In this document: one piece after another, positions 48,501-58,210 of the stretch
Position numbering within the stretch: the first letter of the stretch is position 1
How the letters are laid out: the number at the start of each line of letters is the position of its first letter
Made by a program: the position numbers and the translations under genes
Origin: Cercis canadensis
Taxonomy: Eukaryota; Streptophyta; Magnoliopsida; Fabales; Fabaceae
Assembly: GCA_003255065.1 (NCBI GenBank)
Contig: QAOA01004016.1
Location: 468,098 to 532,097 of the forward strand
DNA: 64,000 nucleotides
Direction of reading: 5' to 3'
Notes under the pieces: model-generated
What the model saw: the letters and a program-made list of their open reading frames with translations, nothing else
Databases searched by the model: none
What the model was told of the DNA's origin: nothing

Positions 48501-48840
48501 AGATTAAAGATTGGACCAATGGAGAGAGAAGGAAATCTAATCCTTGCTTTCCTATTGGCTCCTTTAGATCCAATGATGCCAAAAGTAAATTTATAAAATA
48601 TATTTATATATTTTTATCAATTATTTACATAATTAAGAAAAATAACAAAAATGAAATAAGTGGGTTTAAATAAAAATGGGCTTGGTGAGACAATGAATTA
48701 GGCTTAGGTTTTTTTTTCTTTTTTTTTTATTGTAAAAGCCCAAACAAATAAAAAAAATAATTAAAAATTTAATTTACCTTCAATTTTTCTTAAATATATT
48801 TTTAACTATCAAAAGACCCGGACAAAATACGGTGTTTACA
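45533..48840 (-). mobile_element. Ogre-D 5' LTR, 3308 bp
   Basis: Partner of 26125-29433 with the same ends, the same ~195-bp and ~146-bp internal repeats (the latter at 47853-48215) and scattered single-base differences. As the 5' LTR on the minus strand it would carry the promoter. I could not fix a TATA box with confidence. Confidence 0.95.
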
Positions 48841-48845
48841 ACAGG

Positions 48846-49288
48846 TTATGGTTTCTTTAGCATAGACAGTAAATGTAGAAAATACAAATTACCCAGGAAT
48901 ATCACCTCCGGAGGACACTAATCTTGTTTTGAATTACTTCAGGCATCACAATTTCTAGTTTAAACATCACCTAACATACCTAAAACACATCTATGACCCC
49001 CCTCCCACACTTAAACACAACATTGTCCTCAATGTTTGGAAAGGTAAAGTAAAAGAAAGAATACTCCCCTGTTGATGAGTTTCCTGCCATCCTCGCTTGG
49101 AGAAGTTAGGCATCCTCGTGAAACGGATTGTGAAGTTGCAAAACAAATAGACAGCTAGACATAGACAAAGAAGGATTAGTTTGAAAATGAAGAAATTAAA
49201 CTAAGAAATTGTGCCAAATGGAGGGGAAACAAAAATACATAAAGAGGAACTACTCCCTAGGCGACTTTCCAGAAGGTTGGTTAGTTGG
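48846..49288 (-). other. Athila-C 3' noncoding region
   Basis: Continues Athila-C on the far side of Ogre-D. On the minus strand near 49035-48990 it reads CATTGAGGACAATGTTGTG followed by TTTAAGTGTGGGAGGGGGG, a second polypurine-like motif typical of the region downstream of the last ORF in Athila elements. Confidence 0.7.
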
Positions 49289-49740
49289 CTATGCAGGTGA
49301 AGAGTCAGACGGTGGTGCTCGGGATGAAGGGCATGGCGGGCGAATCTGCTTAACTGCAGGGGTCGTGTCAACATAGTCTGCTAGCTCCTGGAAGATAGGC
49401 GGTCGCGGCGTTGGTGGAGGCTGAAGTCCCAAGGACTCACACATCATCTGAAGAGTGGACTGAACCCACTGGTGATGTGCCAGCTCATAGGACATCCACT
49501 GATGTCGATGGTGTCGTTCCCTGCGGTTGTCTAAAATAAGGCAGTTGACTCGGGTCCTGGTGCCATCTACCTCAACTTCGATGAGACTCAGCTGCCGCTC
49601 GATGGGGGTTGGTTTCCAGTTTTCCTCTTCAGCAGATGTGGAAGGAAAACCAAAAAAGGGCTGTGAAGTAGGTGGTGCAGACGTGCTGGGCCCTGCCGTC
49701 AGTGGTTCCTCCGCCTGGGGTGACTTAGTGTCGGGGGCCT
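49289..49740 (-). pseudogene. Athila-C late ORF, 3' part
   Basis: C-terminal part of the ORF that starts at 61739, read across the insertion of B. It is Pro/Ser-rich at first (SPQAEEPLTAGPSTSAPPTS), then contains WKPTPIERQLSLIEVDGTR and HHQWVQSTLQMMCESLGLQP, and ends SSRAPPSDSSPA before TAG. With B and one GGCCT copy removed the frame joins without a break to the part at 60693-60980. Confidence 0.75.
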
Positions 49741-50937
49741 TGATGAGACATTATTTTACACTATTTGTTTCCCTTATACTTAGTCTTTTAGTGTGTGTTT
49801 CTAGTGATTTTTATGGCCCTTAAACATGTTTCGTAGATTTGGACTTGTTGGTGCTTATATATTTTAATTGCATAACTGTTGAATTCTGGTACTGCTTACG
49901 TTTTTCACCATATCTTGGGCTACAGATGTCCGATTATGTGATTACAGTTTCGTTGAAAAGCTAATAGAAAATGCTACATTTCATATAAAGAGCCCAGAAG
50001 CTGATTCTCACGTCTGGACAACTGAAATTCACATGCAAGCAGTCCATATTTTCTGCATCCACCTAGCATTGACTGATTCCATTCCTTAGGCCTACCTATT
50101 GGACCAGAGCATGTTTATTTGGGCCAACATCTACTTATTGGGTCAGCATACATGACACTAGGGCTTGATCATGTTTTTACCATTGTTAATTAAGGAATTA
50201 GCTTTGTTTTGTATTTAGGAAACTATTAGGAAACCTAGTGGAGGCAGCCAGCTACTATTTATTCTCAAGTAGTTGAGGAAAATAGGATACCACATTACTG
50301 ATGAACACACTTTTTATACAGTAGTTAACCCTCATATTTAGCTTCTTAAACCCCTTTTGGGCCTATTTGATTAGGCTTGGGCCTCATTTCATGACTTTGG
50401 ATCCATTTGTGCCTAATTGCAATTTTCAGCAATATTGAGCATTTTATGCTGTCTCTGTGTTTCATGTATATCTTGCGTTCTGGATGTCTAAAAATTTCGA
50501 GTCTTACCTTGTAGGAAAGCTGAGAGAATTATCTACAACTTTCATTCAGGGCTCCAAAGCCAATTCGGATGTCCAGAAGGTCATATGCAGCCTGGAAACC
50601 AGAGAAGAGATGCTGTCGCAGGATCCTGACCCCCATGCAGTGTTTGGGCCATAACTTGAGCTTCATATGTCATATGGACTTGAAACTGGTCCCATTGGAA
50701 AGCTAAGATGCAGAGCTTCAATTGTTATGAAGATTGGTTAACCAGATTATATAGTTAAATAGTCTTATTGCCAGTTGAAGTTAGCTAATGGTTCCAGAGA
50801 CCTATTGGCACTTAAATGGGCCTAACTTCTTCATTACAAGTCCAATTGAGACCAAACTAAAGCCCAATGAAAGCTAAGGCCCATGGGAATAATTCTGACC
50901 TAAGGGAAATTTGGGTATGTAGTTATTTTTGAATGTC

Positions 50938-50945
50938 TATAAATA
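50938..50945 (+). promoter_or_regulatory. TATA box candidate in A5
   Basis: CTATAAATAGG is a consensus plant TATA box and lies in the middle of the LTR, as expected for the retrotransposon promoter. The equivalent place in A1-A4 reads GTCTATATCAGC. Confidence 0.55.
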
Positions 50946-51526
50946 GGAGAAGATGCATCCGAGATTCACATCTTTTGGCTAGACAATTTTTCTTGCCTCC
51001 TTTCTCTCTATAGCTTTTCTTTGCTTTTTCTTGTAATGGATCATTCCTTCATGTTCATGGAGGGCTAATCACTTAGATCAATCCAGGTTTTGGCTGTTCT
51101 GATTATTGATTCTAAGATTCTATTTTAACTGCTATTTATTCAGTGATTAATCAACTACTTTTCATCCTTTAATTCTGTTTGAGTTGCTTAAATTCAGATT
51201 TGAATGTTCATATGATAATTGCTTAATTTCATATGTTAAAAGAGGATTGTAAAGATTAAACAATATTTCTAAGCTTTTGGATGGATTGTTTAACCTTGGC
51301 TGGATTCTAGACTTTAAATTAATTTGGATTAGTGGATGCTTAATTCATTGAACCTTAATTAATTGAATTCTGGATGTTTATCCAGTAGAAATCCATAAAC
51401 CACTTAGAGGCTTCTTGATGTGTTCTAAGGCCAAGAACTAGGTTAATGATTGAATGAATCTTTTGTAATCAATGACGGATTAAAATCAGAATTAGTTGAT
51501 TCCTTGGATTGATTGCTTTGTTAAAG

Positions 51527-51735
51527 TCAATTACTTTCCATTACTTTTTGCCTTTATTTTCTTCCAATAACTTTATGCCTTTATTTTTTGCCTTTTACTT
51601 TCTGCTTTTACTTTTTGCCTTTACTTTCTGCTTTTACTTTCTGCTTTTAGTTTCTGCCTTTACTTTCTGCCTTTTACTTTCTGCCTTTACTTTCTGCCCT
51701 GTACTTTCTGTCATTATTTTCTGTCCATTATTTTC
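51527..51735 (+). repeat. Pyrimidine-rich minisatellite in A5
   Basis: Roughly 15 units of about 13 bp, CTTTTACTTTCTGC with variants. It is absent from the other family-A copies in the window. Confidence 0.9.
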
Positions 51736-52691
51736 AGTTACCCACTTTTAAATTACTTTTTGTTAATTAATCCAACAAAATAACTCCCCTGTTTGTAAGC
51801 TCCATAATCTGATTCCATAATTAGAATAATCCTTTGGTTCGACTCGATGTTACTTTATGCTACAAGTAGCTTTGGTGAATCGATTATAAATTTTACTAAT
51901 TTGAGGAGCCTCGGCAGCTCATCAATTACCACCTTGTCATTAGAAGCTGCTGCTGCTGCCTCCTATTGTTGAATTTGTTTTCAAGACTCTTGTTTTGCTT
52001 TAATCGTTCCATGGAGGGCTAAGTTCTTTTGTAATCAATTCAAGAGGAGCCAAACTTAATAATTCAGAGTTCCAGTTCCTGTGCTTCAACCAGGTTTGAT
52101 TTAATATAGTTTGATTGTCTTATTCTTCTTATCTTCATGTGATTGAATGGTATTTTAATTGCATGCATGCTTTATATGAATTTAAATCGGTTGATTAGAT
52201 TCATCACAATAATCAAACTGTTGATCATATGTTAAAGGTTTTTAATATATGGTTAACTTGGACAATTCGGTTATTAAATTAATCTAGACTTAGTGATATA
52301 GAGTGGTTGCCTAGATTCTTAGTTCCAAGATTAATTGAATCCTGATTGGTAATCAGTAGGAATTCTAAGTGTTGCTGTTAAGGGTTCCAAGTAACATTTA
52401 ACCAAGAATTAAATCAAAGTTTAGATAATCTTTAGTGAACAAGGATAGATTAGGGTTTGGTTGCCTGCTTGAGTTGATTACATTTTTTCTTACTTGATCA
52501 ATTTCTATTTATTGCTTTTTGAGTACTTATTATATTGCATTCAACACAAAACCCCCTTATTCTGTTCTTGCTTAAGTCCTACTAGATTAGTTGTTCTGGT
52601 GAATCTTTAGGTGACGACATTGGTTTCCTATACTACAAATTAGTTGCGATTATTAGTTTAATTTTGTACGGTTCGGCACCCGTCAAAATTT

Positions 52692-52710
52692 TGGCGTCGT
52701 TGCCGGGGAT
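52692..52710 (+). promoter_or_regulatory. Element B primer binding site (tRNA-Asp type)
   Basis: TGGCGTCGTTGCCGGGGAT, six bases after the LTR. It differs by one base from TGGCGCCGTTGCCGGGGAT, the complement of the plant tRNA-Asp 3' end. Athila elements use tRNA-Asp. Confidence 0.85.
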
Positions 52711-53642
52711 TTCTTCTAACAAATTAATCTTCTTAGGATTCTTTCGTTACTGTTTTGTTTGCTTCCTGTTCTTGTTTCTAGTCATTGTTCTTCATCAATC
52801 TCTTCCTGTTCTACTTGTTTTCCTTATTTGTTTAAGTTTTCTTTCTCTGTTTAGTGTTTCTGTTTCTGTGTTGTTTTCAATTCTCACCAACTCGGATTGA
52901 GCTGCAAATTAATGGACAAAGGAATTGCACTATGAGAAGCATTGTGAGGTGAACTTTGTGCTGTTATTGCCCTTGTTTAGCCTCCTTTGCCGCTATTCTA
53001 TTTCCTTTGCTGTCTTTGTTCACTTTTTGGCAAAATTTTCTATACTTTCTGAACATTATGGTGATAGTTTTTCTTGTTGTTTTGTTTCCTTTGATGTTTT
53101 AGGTTTCCATTATGTGAATTCTGGTGCCAGTTTCTCTTTGTTTTCTCTTTGTTTCGGTTTAATTTAGTGGTTTTCGCGTGTACTGTTCTGGCCAAATTTT
53201 TGTGCTCCGATTGACTTGAAACTTGGTCAGTTGAAGGAAAATGGCCTGACAATCAATAGTCAAATTGCTATGAGGTCTTCGTTTTTAAGCCGAATTTTGT
53301 CGTTTTGACCACTTTTCCAATTTTTTAAAATTATTTATTAGAATTTTTGAGTTTCATTTTCATTAAGCTTTCATGCTGTAGTGGTAGAATTTTTTTTTTT
53401 AAAATGTTTAGATACTTCAACTAGCCCTATTTTGTTGCCTTTTTGTGTGCATTTTGTGTGTTTCTCTTTTAGTTCAATTCTATCACTTTTTGTTATTTTT
53501 TGCCACTTTTTGTTTAACTTTGTTTGTTATTTTGTATGTTGGTATGTTTTGGCATTCTATTATTTTTTTTTGGTTCATGCTAGGTTCTTATTCTACTATA
53601 AGAGTGCAAGAGGTTGTTGCATCACTTGTTGACCAATAGAGG
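52711..53642 (+). other. Element B leader
   Basis: T-rich noncoding sequence between the PBS and the ORF. Small open frames here are rich in Phe and Leu because of the T-rich composition and are not called. Confidence 0.6.
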
Positions 53643-54602
53643 ATGGAGCATAACAATGATGAATTATCCTCATTGGTGAGACAGTTAATAATGGCCCAAC
53701 ATCAACAACCAGTCATGCAACCAATCCAATTTCGTGGCATATGTTCTTGCACCTCTCATCCTACCAATGCATGCCCTACATTTCAGGATGATGATTATGG
53801 ATTTCGAGATCCTTTTGTAGCTACATGGCAGCAGCCTATATATGATCCATACTTCAATGCCTATAACCTTGATTGGAGAGATCATACCAATTTGATATAT
53901 GGCAATGCAGCCCCACCACAACAGTATTGGCAACCGTTAGAGCAGCCTATGCAACAACCAAGTCCAATATGCATAGAACCTGAACCTTCAATTGAGGACT
54001 TGGTGAAGCAATTGGTCACTCATACCATTCAGTTCCAGCATAGGACAGAGGCCGCCATGCAAAATTTAGATACCCAGATTGGACAATTGACATCCTCAGT
54101 GAGTCAACTGCAGCCCCAAGGTTCTAAAAAGATTCATTCACAGACAATTCTAGAACCAACTGAGAATTCTATGCCAGAACCAATTGAACCTCAACCTACA
54201 AACAAGCCACAGACAGCAAAGAAAGTTGACCCTGATTTAGTGACCCTAGAATCTGAGAGAGTCACTCAGTCCAAGAAGATAGAGGAGGATTTAGTCGAAG
54301 AGGTCTACAATGAGTTAGGTGCTGATTTTTCAAATTGTGTTGGTTTTGATGATTATGTGCAATGTCAATCATGTGCTGATTGTGATGGTGAAATATCATG
54401 TGCTGTGTGTGCTGAAATTTTTGCATTCTTGAGAGATGATAATTCTGGAGATTCTGTTGAATCTCATTCTACAAATTTTGAAGAAGACTCTCAAGAGACA
54501 ACCCAAAATGAACCTGACAAGGGTCCTACGGTCAATTCTACACTCTTTCTTACTTTAACACAACCTGATTTTAATTGTGAGCTTGCTGAAAAGTTGTTCT
54601 AA
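53643..54602 (+). CDS. Element B gag-like protein, N-terminal half
   Basis: 319 codons starting MEHNNDELSSLVRQLIMAQH. It has a knuckle-like CSCTSHPTNACP (residues about 34-45), a Gln/Pro-rich part, and NLDTQIGQLTSSVSQLQPQG (about 140-160), the helix found near the C-terminus of Athila-type gag. An acidic part with four CxxC pairs (QCQSCADCDGEISCAVC) follows. It ends in TAA, after which the same frame stays open (see next entry). The large capsid domain that normally precedes the knuckle is missing. Confidence 0.7.
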   Translation: MEHNNDELSSLVRQLIMAQHQQPVMQPIQFRGICSCTSHPTNACPTFQDDDYGFRDPFVATWQQPIYDPYFNAYNLDWRDHTNLIYGNAAPPQQYWQPLEQPMQQPSPICIEPEPSIEDLVKQLVTHTIQFQHRTEAAMQNLDTQIGQLTSSVSQLQPQGSKKIHSQTILEPTENSMPEPIEPQPTNKPQTAKKVDPDLVTLESERVTQSKKIEEDLVEEVYNELGADFSNCVGFDDYVQCQSCADCDGEISCAVCAEIFAFLRDDNSGDSVESHSTNFEEDSQETTQNEPDKGPTVNSTLFLTLTQPDFNCELAEKLF

Positions 54603-54623
54603 CATGACCTTAAGCTTGTAATT

Positions 54624-55379
54624 ATGGTGCATGCATGTGATGATTTAAGTACTAATATTGAAGGGTTAGGTGATTTTTTGCTTCTTACTTCTTCACATGC
54701 TAGAGCACTAGGTATAGATCATGTTAGAATATTAGTTGCAAGTGAATATTTTGATGTTGGTGGAATGAGTGCAGGTAATACATGGGCTGTCCAAGCCAAC
54801 CATAGGCCAAGCTATTCTTCGAATGGGGAGAAAAAGATGTTGTTTGCCAATTCTTTTCAAGAATCTAAGTGTCAGCTTGAGTCTTGTATAAACAATACGT
54901 GGTGTGACACCAATATATTTTGTAAAGATGAACTTAAGCATGACTGTTATAGACTTAGATTTGTAGTATATGATTATTCGCCTTTTTTTAGATTTATATA
55001 TAGGGACTATGGATGGTTGTATATAACTAACAAGATTTTTCATGTTTCTCATGCTTTAGGTAGAATTATAAATTCTTTGCTGCACATTTCCCTTGGTGAT
55101 CTTTTGAATGCTTGTTTTGCTGAATTTTTAAGTCAAGGGCTAAGTTTAGTTGCTTCTAGTTTTACATTGCTTGCTTCATTATTTCTTTTATGCCCTTATA
55201 TATTTTTATGCTTTCATGTTATTTATAAGATTTTCAGCTTTATTTTATCTTTTAAGGGCTTTGTGAGAGTGGTCTTTGACCCAGGTATCTTGCTTTGCTT
55301 GTTGCAAATAAAGGAAAGAATTTGGCTGCTAACTGATGAAGGAATTCGATTCGTGCAAGAAGCTATTTTTCTCACTTGA
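54624..55379 (+). CDS. Element B second half, hydrophobic protein of unknown function
   Basis: 251 codons in the same frame as the gag-like ORF, separated from it only by one TAA and seven codons. The first 100 residues are mixed and include LLLTSSHARALGIDHVRILV. The second half is strongly hydrophobic (FLLCPYIFLCFHVIYKIFSF), consistent with one or two membrane segments, and the end is charged. I do not recognise it. It may be the C-terminal half of one 578-codon protein, or a captured or decayed sequence. Confidence 0.45.
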   Translation: MVHACDDLSTNIEGLGDFLLLTSSHARALGIDHVRILVASEYFDVGGMSAGNTWAVQANHRPSYSSNGEKKMLFANSFQESKCQLESCINNTWCDTNIFCKDELKHDCYRLRFVVYDYSPFFRFIYRDYGWLYITNKIFHVSHALGRIINSLLHISLGDLLNACFAEFLSQGLSLVASSFTLLASLFLLCPYIFLCFHVIYKIFSFILSFKGFVRVVFDPGILLCLLQIKERIWLLTDEGIRFVQEAIFLT

Positions 55380-55450
55380 TAAGGATGTTTCTTCTCTCTT
55401 TTTTATTTTACTTGTCCTATTTGATTGGTGATAATTGTTAAGCTTTTACA

Positions 55451-55487
55451 TTAAGGACACTGCAAAAATTTAAGTGTGGGGGAGAGG
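55451..55487 (+). promoter_or_regulatory. Internal polypurine-like motif in element B
   Basis: ATTAAGGACACTGCAAAAAT followed by TTAAGTGTGGGGGAG. It is the counterpart of the motif after the last ORF in Athila-C (49035-48990) and resembles the true PPT at 59361. Confidence 0.6.
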
Positions 55488-56516
55488 TTAGCCCGCTGTG
55501 CTATTTTTATGCTTTATGATTATTGTTTTTAAGTTCCTATTTTTTCTTTTATTTTCTGTTATGTGTTTAATTTTCTGTTTTTTGTGTTTTTAAAATTTTC
55601 TGTATGTTGTTTTCTGTTATTTTACTTTGTTGTTTTTCTGTTATTTAAAATTCTATTTTCTGTTGTCATAACGTACCCAGAGGTCGTTATAACGCGGATT
55701 AAATAAGAGAGATTTAATTTTTGAAATGAAAACTCTGGAGTCGCCATCAATTGTATTAAAAATCTAGGGAACAATTAAAAAACTCTTTAATTTCTAAAAA
55801 ATATATCTGCGAACCAGAGAGAGTTTGTGAGTCTAATTGTGTATAGGGAAGGTGTTAGACACCCTATAACACTCGTCTAAACGACGGTTACCTAAAATTA
55901 ATTGTGCAAATTAAATCATGACCTAATTGTATTTATTTTATCCCTAAAAGAAAAATAGGTGATTATTTAAAACAGGACTTGATTCGTCACCCTCGAATGC
56001 CTACGTACCCTAATTAGGGATCAAAGTCCACGTAGTTCGTAATGATTCAAAAGAAATTTTTTTTATTTATCTTTTATTTTTTTTATTTTATTGTTATTAT
56101 TATTTTTTTTTAAAATTGAAAATAAAAAGAGATTTAAGTTAAAATTATGCTATGTATGAATCTAATTGCGTCTTAATTCTTCCACTTTGTTCCCACGCTT
56201 CTCGGTTCCCAAAGTGGCACTTATCCTTACCTCAGGCAGATAGGAGAGCCACCCCTATGGATGCTAGTCGCGCAGAATTAATTAAATAAATATAAAATGC
56301 ATGATATGTAAGCCCATTTTGTGGACCTGGTTTAGTCTAGAATAGGAACCAGCTCAACAAATCAGAGAACATAAACCAGTCCATTTCATGGACCGGGTCC
56401 AACCCATACAAAAAATAGCTTAGCACATCAAGAACAGCAGACTAAATAGAACCTTAGCCAATCAACAAAAAAATGAAATATTATGAAGATTTCTCAAATT
56501 GAAGATATACATCTTA

Positions 56517-57745
56517 TGGTTTTAAAAAGACAAGAAACACCCAAGTTGGAGCTCTATAGCTCCAGAAAGATTTAAAAGACTATATACTGTCGTAGAAAAT
56601 CAACTAGCTTAACAATACAAAAAATAGTAAAACTTTAAATGTAAACTGAGAATAAAGTAGATGTAAAAAAAAATAAAAATTATATATATTTAAGCCACAC
56701 ATCTTATGATTCTAATGAGACTAACATCACTTAATTTGAAACTGTATAACTCTACAAAGAAATAAAAGATTGTACACTGTCAGAGAAAACCAACAGGATT
56801 GACAAGACAGAGAAACAGCCAACTTTAAATCAAAACCGAGAGCAAGGGAGACATGAAAAAAATATGAAAATAATATATATTGAAACTAAACCTCTTGTGG
56901 TTCTAATAAGATCAATATCACTTAATTTGAAGATGTATATCTCCAAAAATAAATAAAATATTGCACATTGTCGGAGAAATCCAACAGGCTTGATCGGACA
57001 GAGAAATAACCAACTTTAAATCAAAACTGAGAGCAGGGGGACATGAAAAAATCTGAAAATAATATATATTGAAACTAAGCATCTTTTGGTTCTAATGAGA
57101 TTAACATCAATTAATTTGGAAATGTATATCTCCAGAAAGAAATAAAAAATTACACACTGTCGGAGAAAACTAACAGGCTTGACAGGACAGAGAAACAGCC
57201 AAATTTTAAATCAAAACCGAGAGCAAGGGAGACATGTAAAAAATCTGAAAATAATATATATTTAAACTACACCTCTTGCGGTTCTATGAGATCAATATCA
57301 CTTAATTTGGAGCCGTATATCTCCAGAAATAAATAAAATATTGCACACTATCGGAGAAAACCAACAGGCTTGACAGGACAGAGAAACAGCCAACTTTAAA
57401 TCAAAACTGAGAGCAGGGGGGACATGTAAAAAATCTGAAAATAATATATATTAAAACCACACATCTTATGGTTCTAATGAGACCAACATCAATTAATTTG
57501 GAACTTTATAACTCCAGAAAGAAATAAAAGATTGTACACTGCCAGAGAAAACCAAAGGCTTGACAGGGCAGAAAAACAGCCAAACTTAAATCAAAACTGG
57601 GAGCAAAGGAGACATGCAAAAAATCTGAAACTAATATATATTAAAAACACACCTCTTATGGTTCTAATGAGACCAACATCAATTAATTTGGAGCCCTAAA
57701 GATTTGTCTAGAAAAATAAAACTAACTACTGCCAGAGCTGCCTAA
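56517..57745 (-). repeat. About 6.4 tandem copies of a ~190-bp repeat in Ogre-E
   Basis: Unit starts at 56517, 56708, 56899, 57089, 57281, 57471 and 57661, with spacings of 190-192. Each unit has TTCTAATGAGACCAACATCA, CTCCAGAAAGAAATAAAA and GACAGGACAGAGAAACAGCC. The same unit occurs about three times in each Ogre-D LTR and about twice in the Ogre-F LTR. Confidence 0.93.
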
Positions 57746-58109
57746 AAGCTACGAAAATGAAGAAATCTTACCTTGGTTCTCTTTCTCTTTGCCCTCTCTT
57801 CTTGTTTTGGTTATGTTCTCTCTATTGCTCTTTTTCTGTGTATTTTTGTTGGTCTTTGTTTCAGCCCTTGCCTCTTGCTTTTATACTACTCACCTTGCAC
57901 CTAAGTCCTTCATGTCTCTCTCACTATTTGTGTCAACCTCCATCTTTTTCTCTCTTTAAAACACTTATCCTTCTATCTCTTTTGGTGTTTCAATTGCACA
58001 AAATCTCTATCTCTCTCTTTTGTTTTCAACTTACTCATGTCTTTTATTTTTCATGCACTCACATCTCTTTCTATGTCTATCTCTTCCCACACATTTAATT
58101 ATATCATAT

Positions 58110-58128
58110 GTATATATATATATATATN

Positions 58129-58160
<32 letters not shown>
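58110..58160. repeat. (AT)n microsatellite with an undetermined base
   Basis: AT runs on both sides of a single N at 58128. The N marks a join or ambiguous base in the assembly. Confidence 0.95.
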
Positions 58161-58166
<6 letters not shown>

Positions 58167-58210
58167 ATATATAATTTATTATTTGGAAGAAAATAGGTGT
58201 CCACATCTGT

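Larger units (their letters stand above)
26125..48840 (-). mobile_element. Ogre-D, complete Ogre/Tat-type Gypsy retrotransposon
   Basis: It spans 22,716 bp, or about 19.8 kb without two nested solo LTRs, and is flanked by an exact ACAGG duplication (26120-26124, 48841-48845). Order on the minus strand: 5' LTR, tRNA-Arg PBS, leader, ORF1, gag-protease, candidate intron, RT, RNase H, second RNase H, integrase, 3' UTR with minisatellite, PPT, 3' LTR. Giant LTRs, an extra ORF before gag, the tRNA-Arg primer, the intron before RT and a second RNase H are together the known hallmarks of Ogre within the Tat lineage. Many nonsense codons make it defective. Confidence 0.95.
50299..51924 (+). mobile_element. 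A5, solo LTR of family A in opposite orientation
   Basis: It is 1626 bp with an exact ATTAC duplication (50294-50298, 51925-51929). The uninterrupted site is visible in the partner LTR near 59931. It differs from A1-A4 by a ~190-bp expansion of CTTTTACTTTCTGC units at 51527-51735, which accounts for its extra length. Confidence 0.95.
49741..52685 (+). mobile_element. Element B 5' LTR, interrupted by A5
   Basis: About 1314 bp without A5 and one ATTAC copy, against 1311 bp for its 3' partner. The two differ by many transitions over the first 125 bases (roughly one in eleven by eye), so the insertion is not recent. Confidence 0.93.
55664..58205 (-). mobile_element. Ogre-E, solo LTR in element B
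   Basis: It is 2542 bp. Minus-strand ends are TGTGGACACC and TATGACA, with an exact TCTGT duplication (55659-55663, 58206-58210). It is similar to the LTRs of Ogre-D and Ogre-F, especially in the first 350 bases. It has no internal region. Confidence 0.95.

Noticed and set aside
26125..48840. Endogenous plant virus (pararetrovirus) as an explanation for the pol and gag genes
   Set aside because: LTRs, exact target duplications, PBS, PPT and the integrase domain show an LTR retrotransposon. No movement or coat protein typical of such viruses is seen.
52692..52710. tRNA gene fragment
   Set aside because: It is an 18-of-19 match to a tRNA 3' end placed six bases after an LTR, so it is a primer site. 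No other part of a tRNA is present. The same applies at 13456, 4922 and 45511.
52664..53632. Several Phe/Leu/Cys-rich open frames in the element B leader
   Set aside because: T-rich composition without motifs; they overlap each other and lie before the likely ORF start.
53685..53933. Minus-strand open frame within the element B gag-like ORF
   Set aside because: Antisense to a longer frame with recognisable gag features.
57757..58098. 113-codon open frame in Ogre-E
   Set aside because: Low-complexity pyrimidine-rich LTR sequence; not kept in the other Ogre LTRs.
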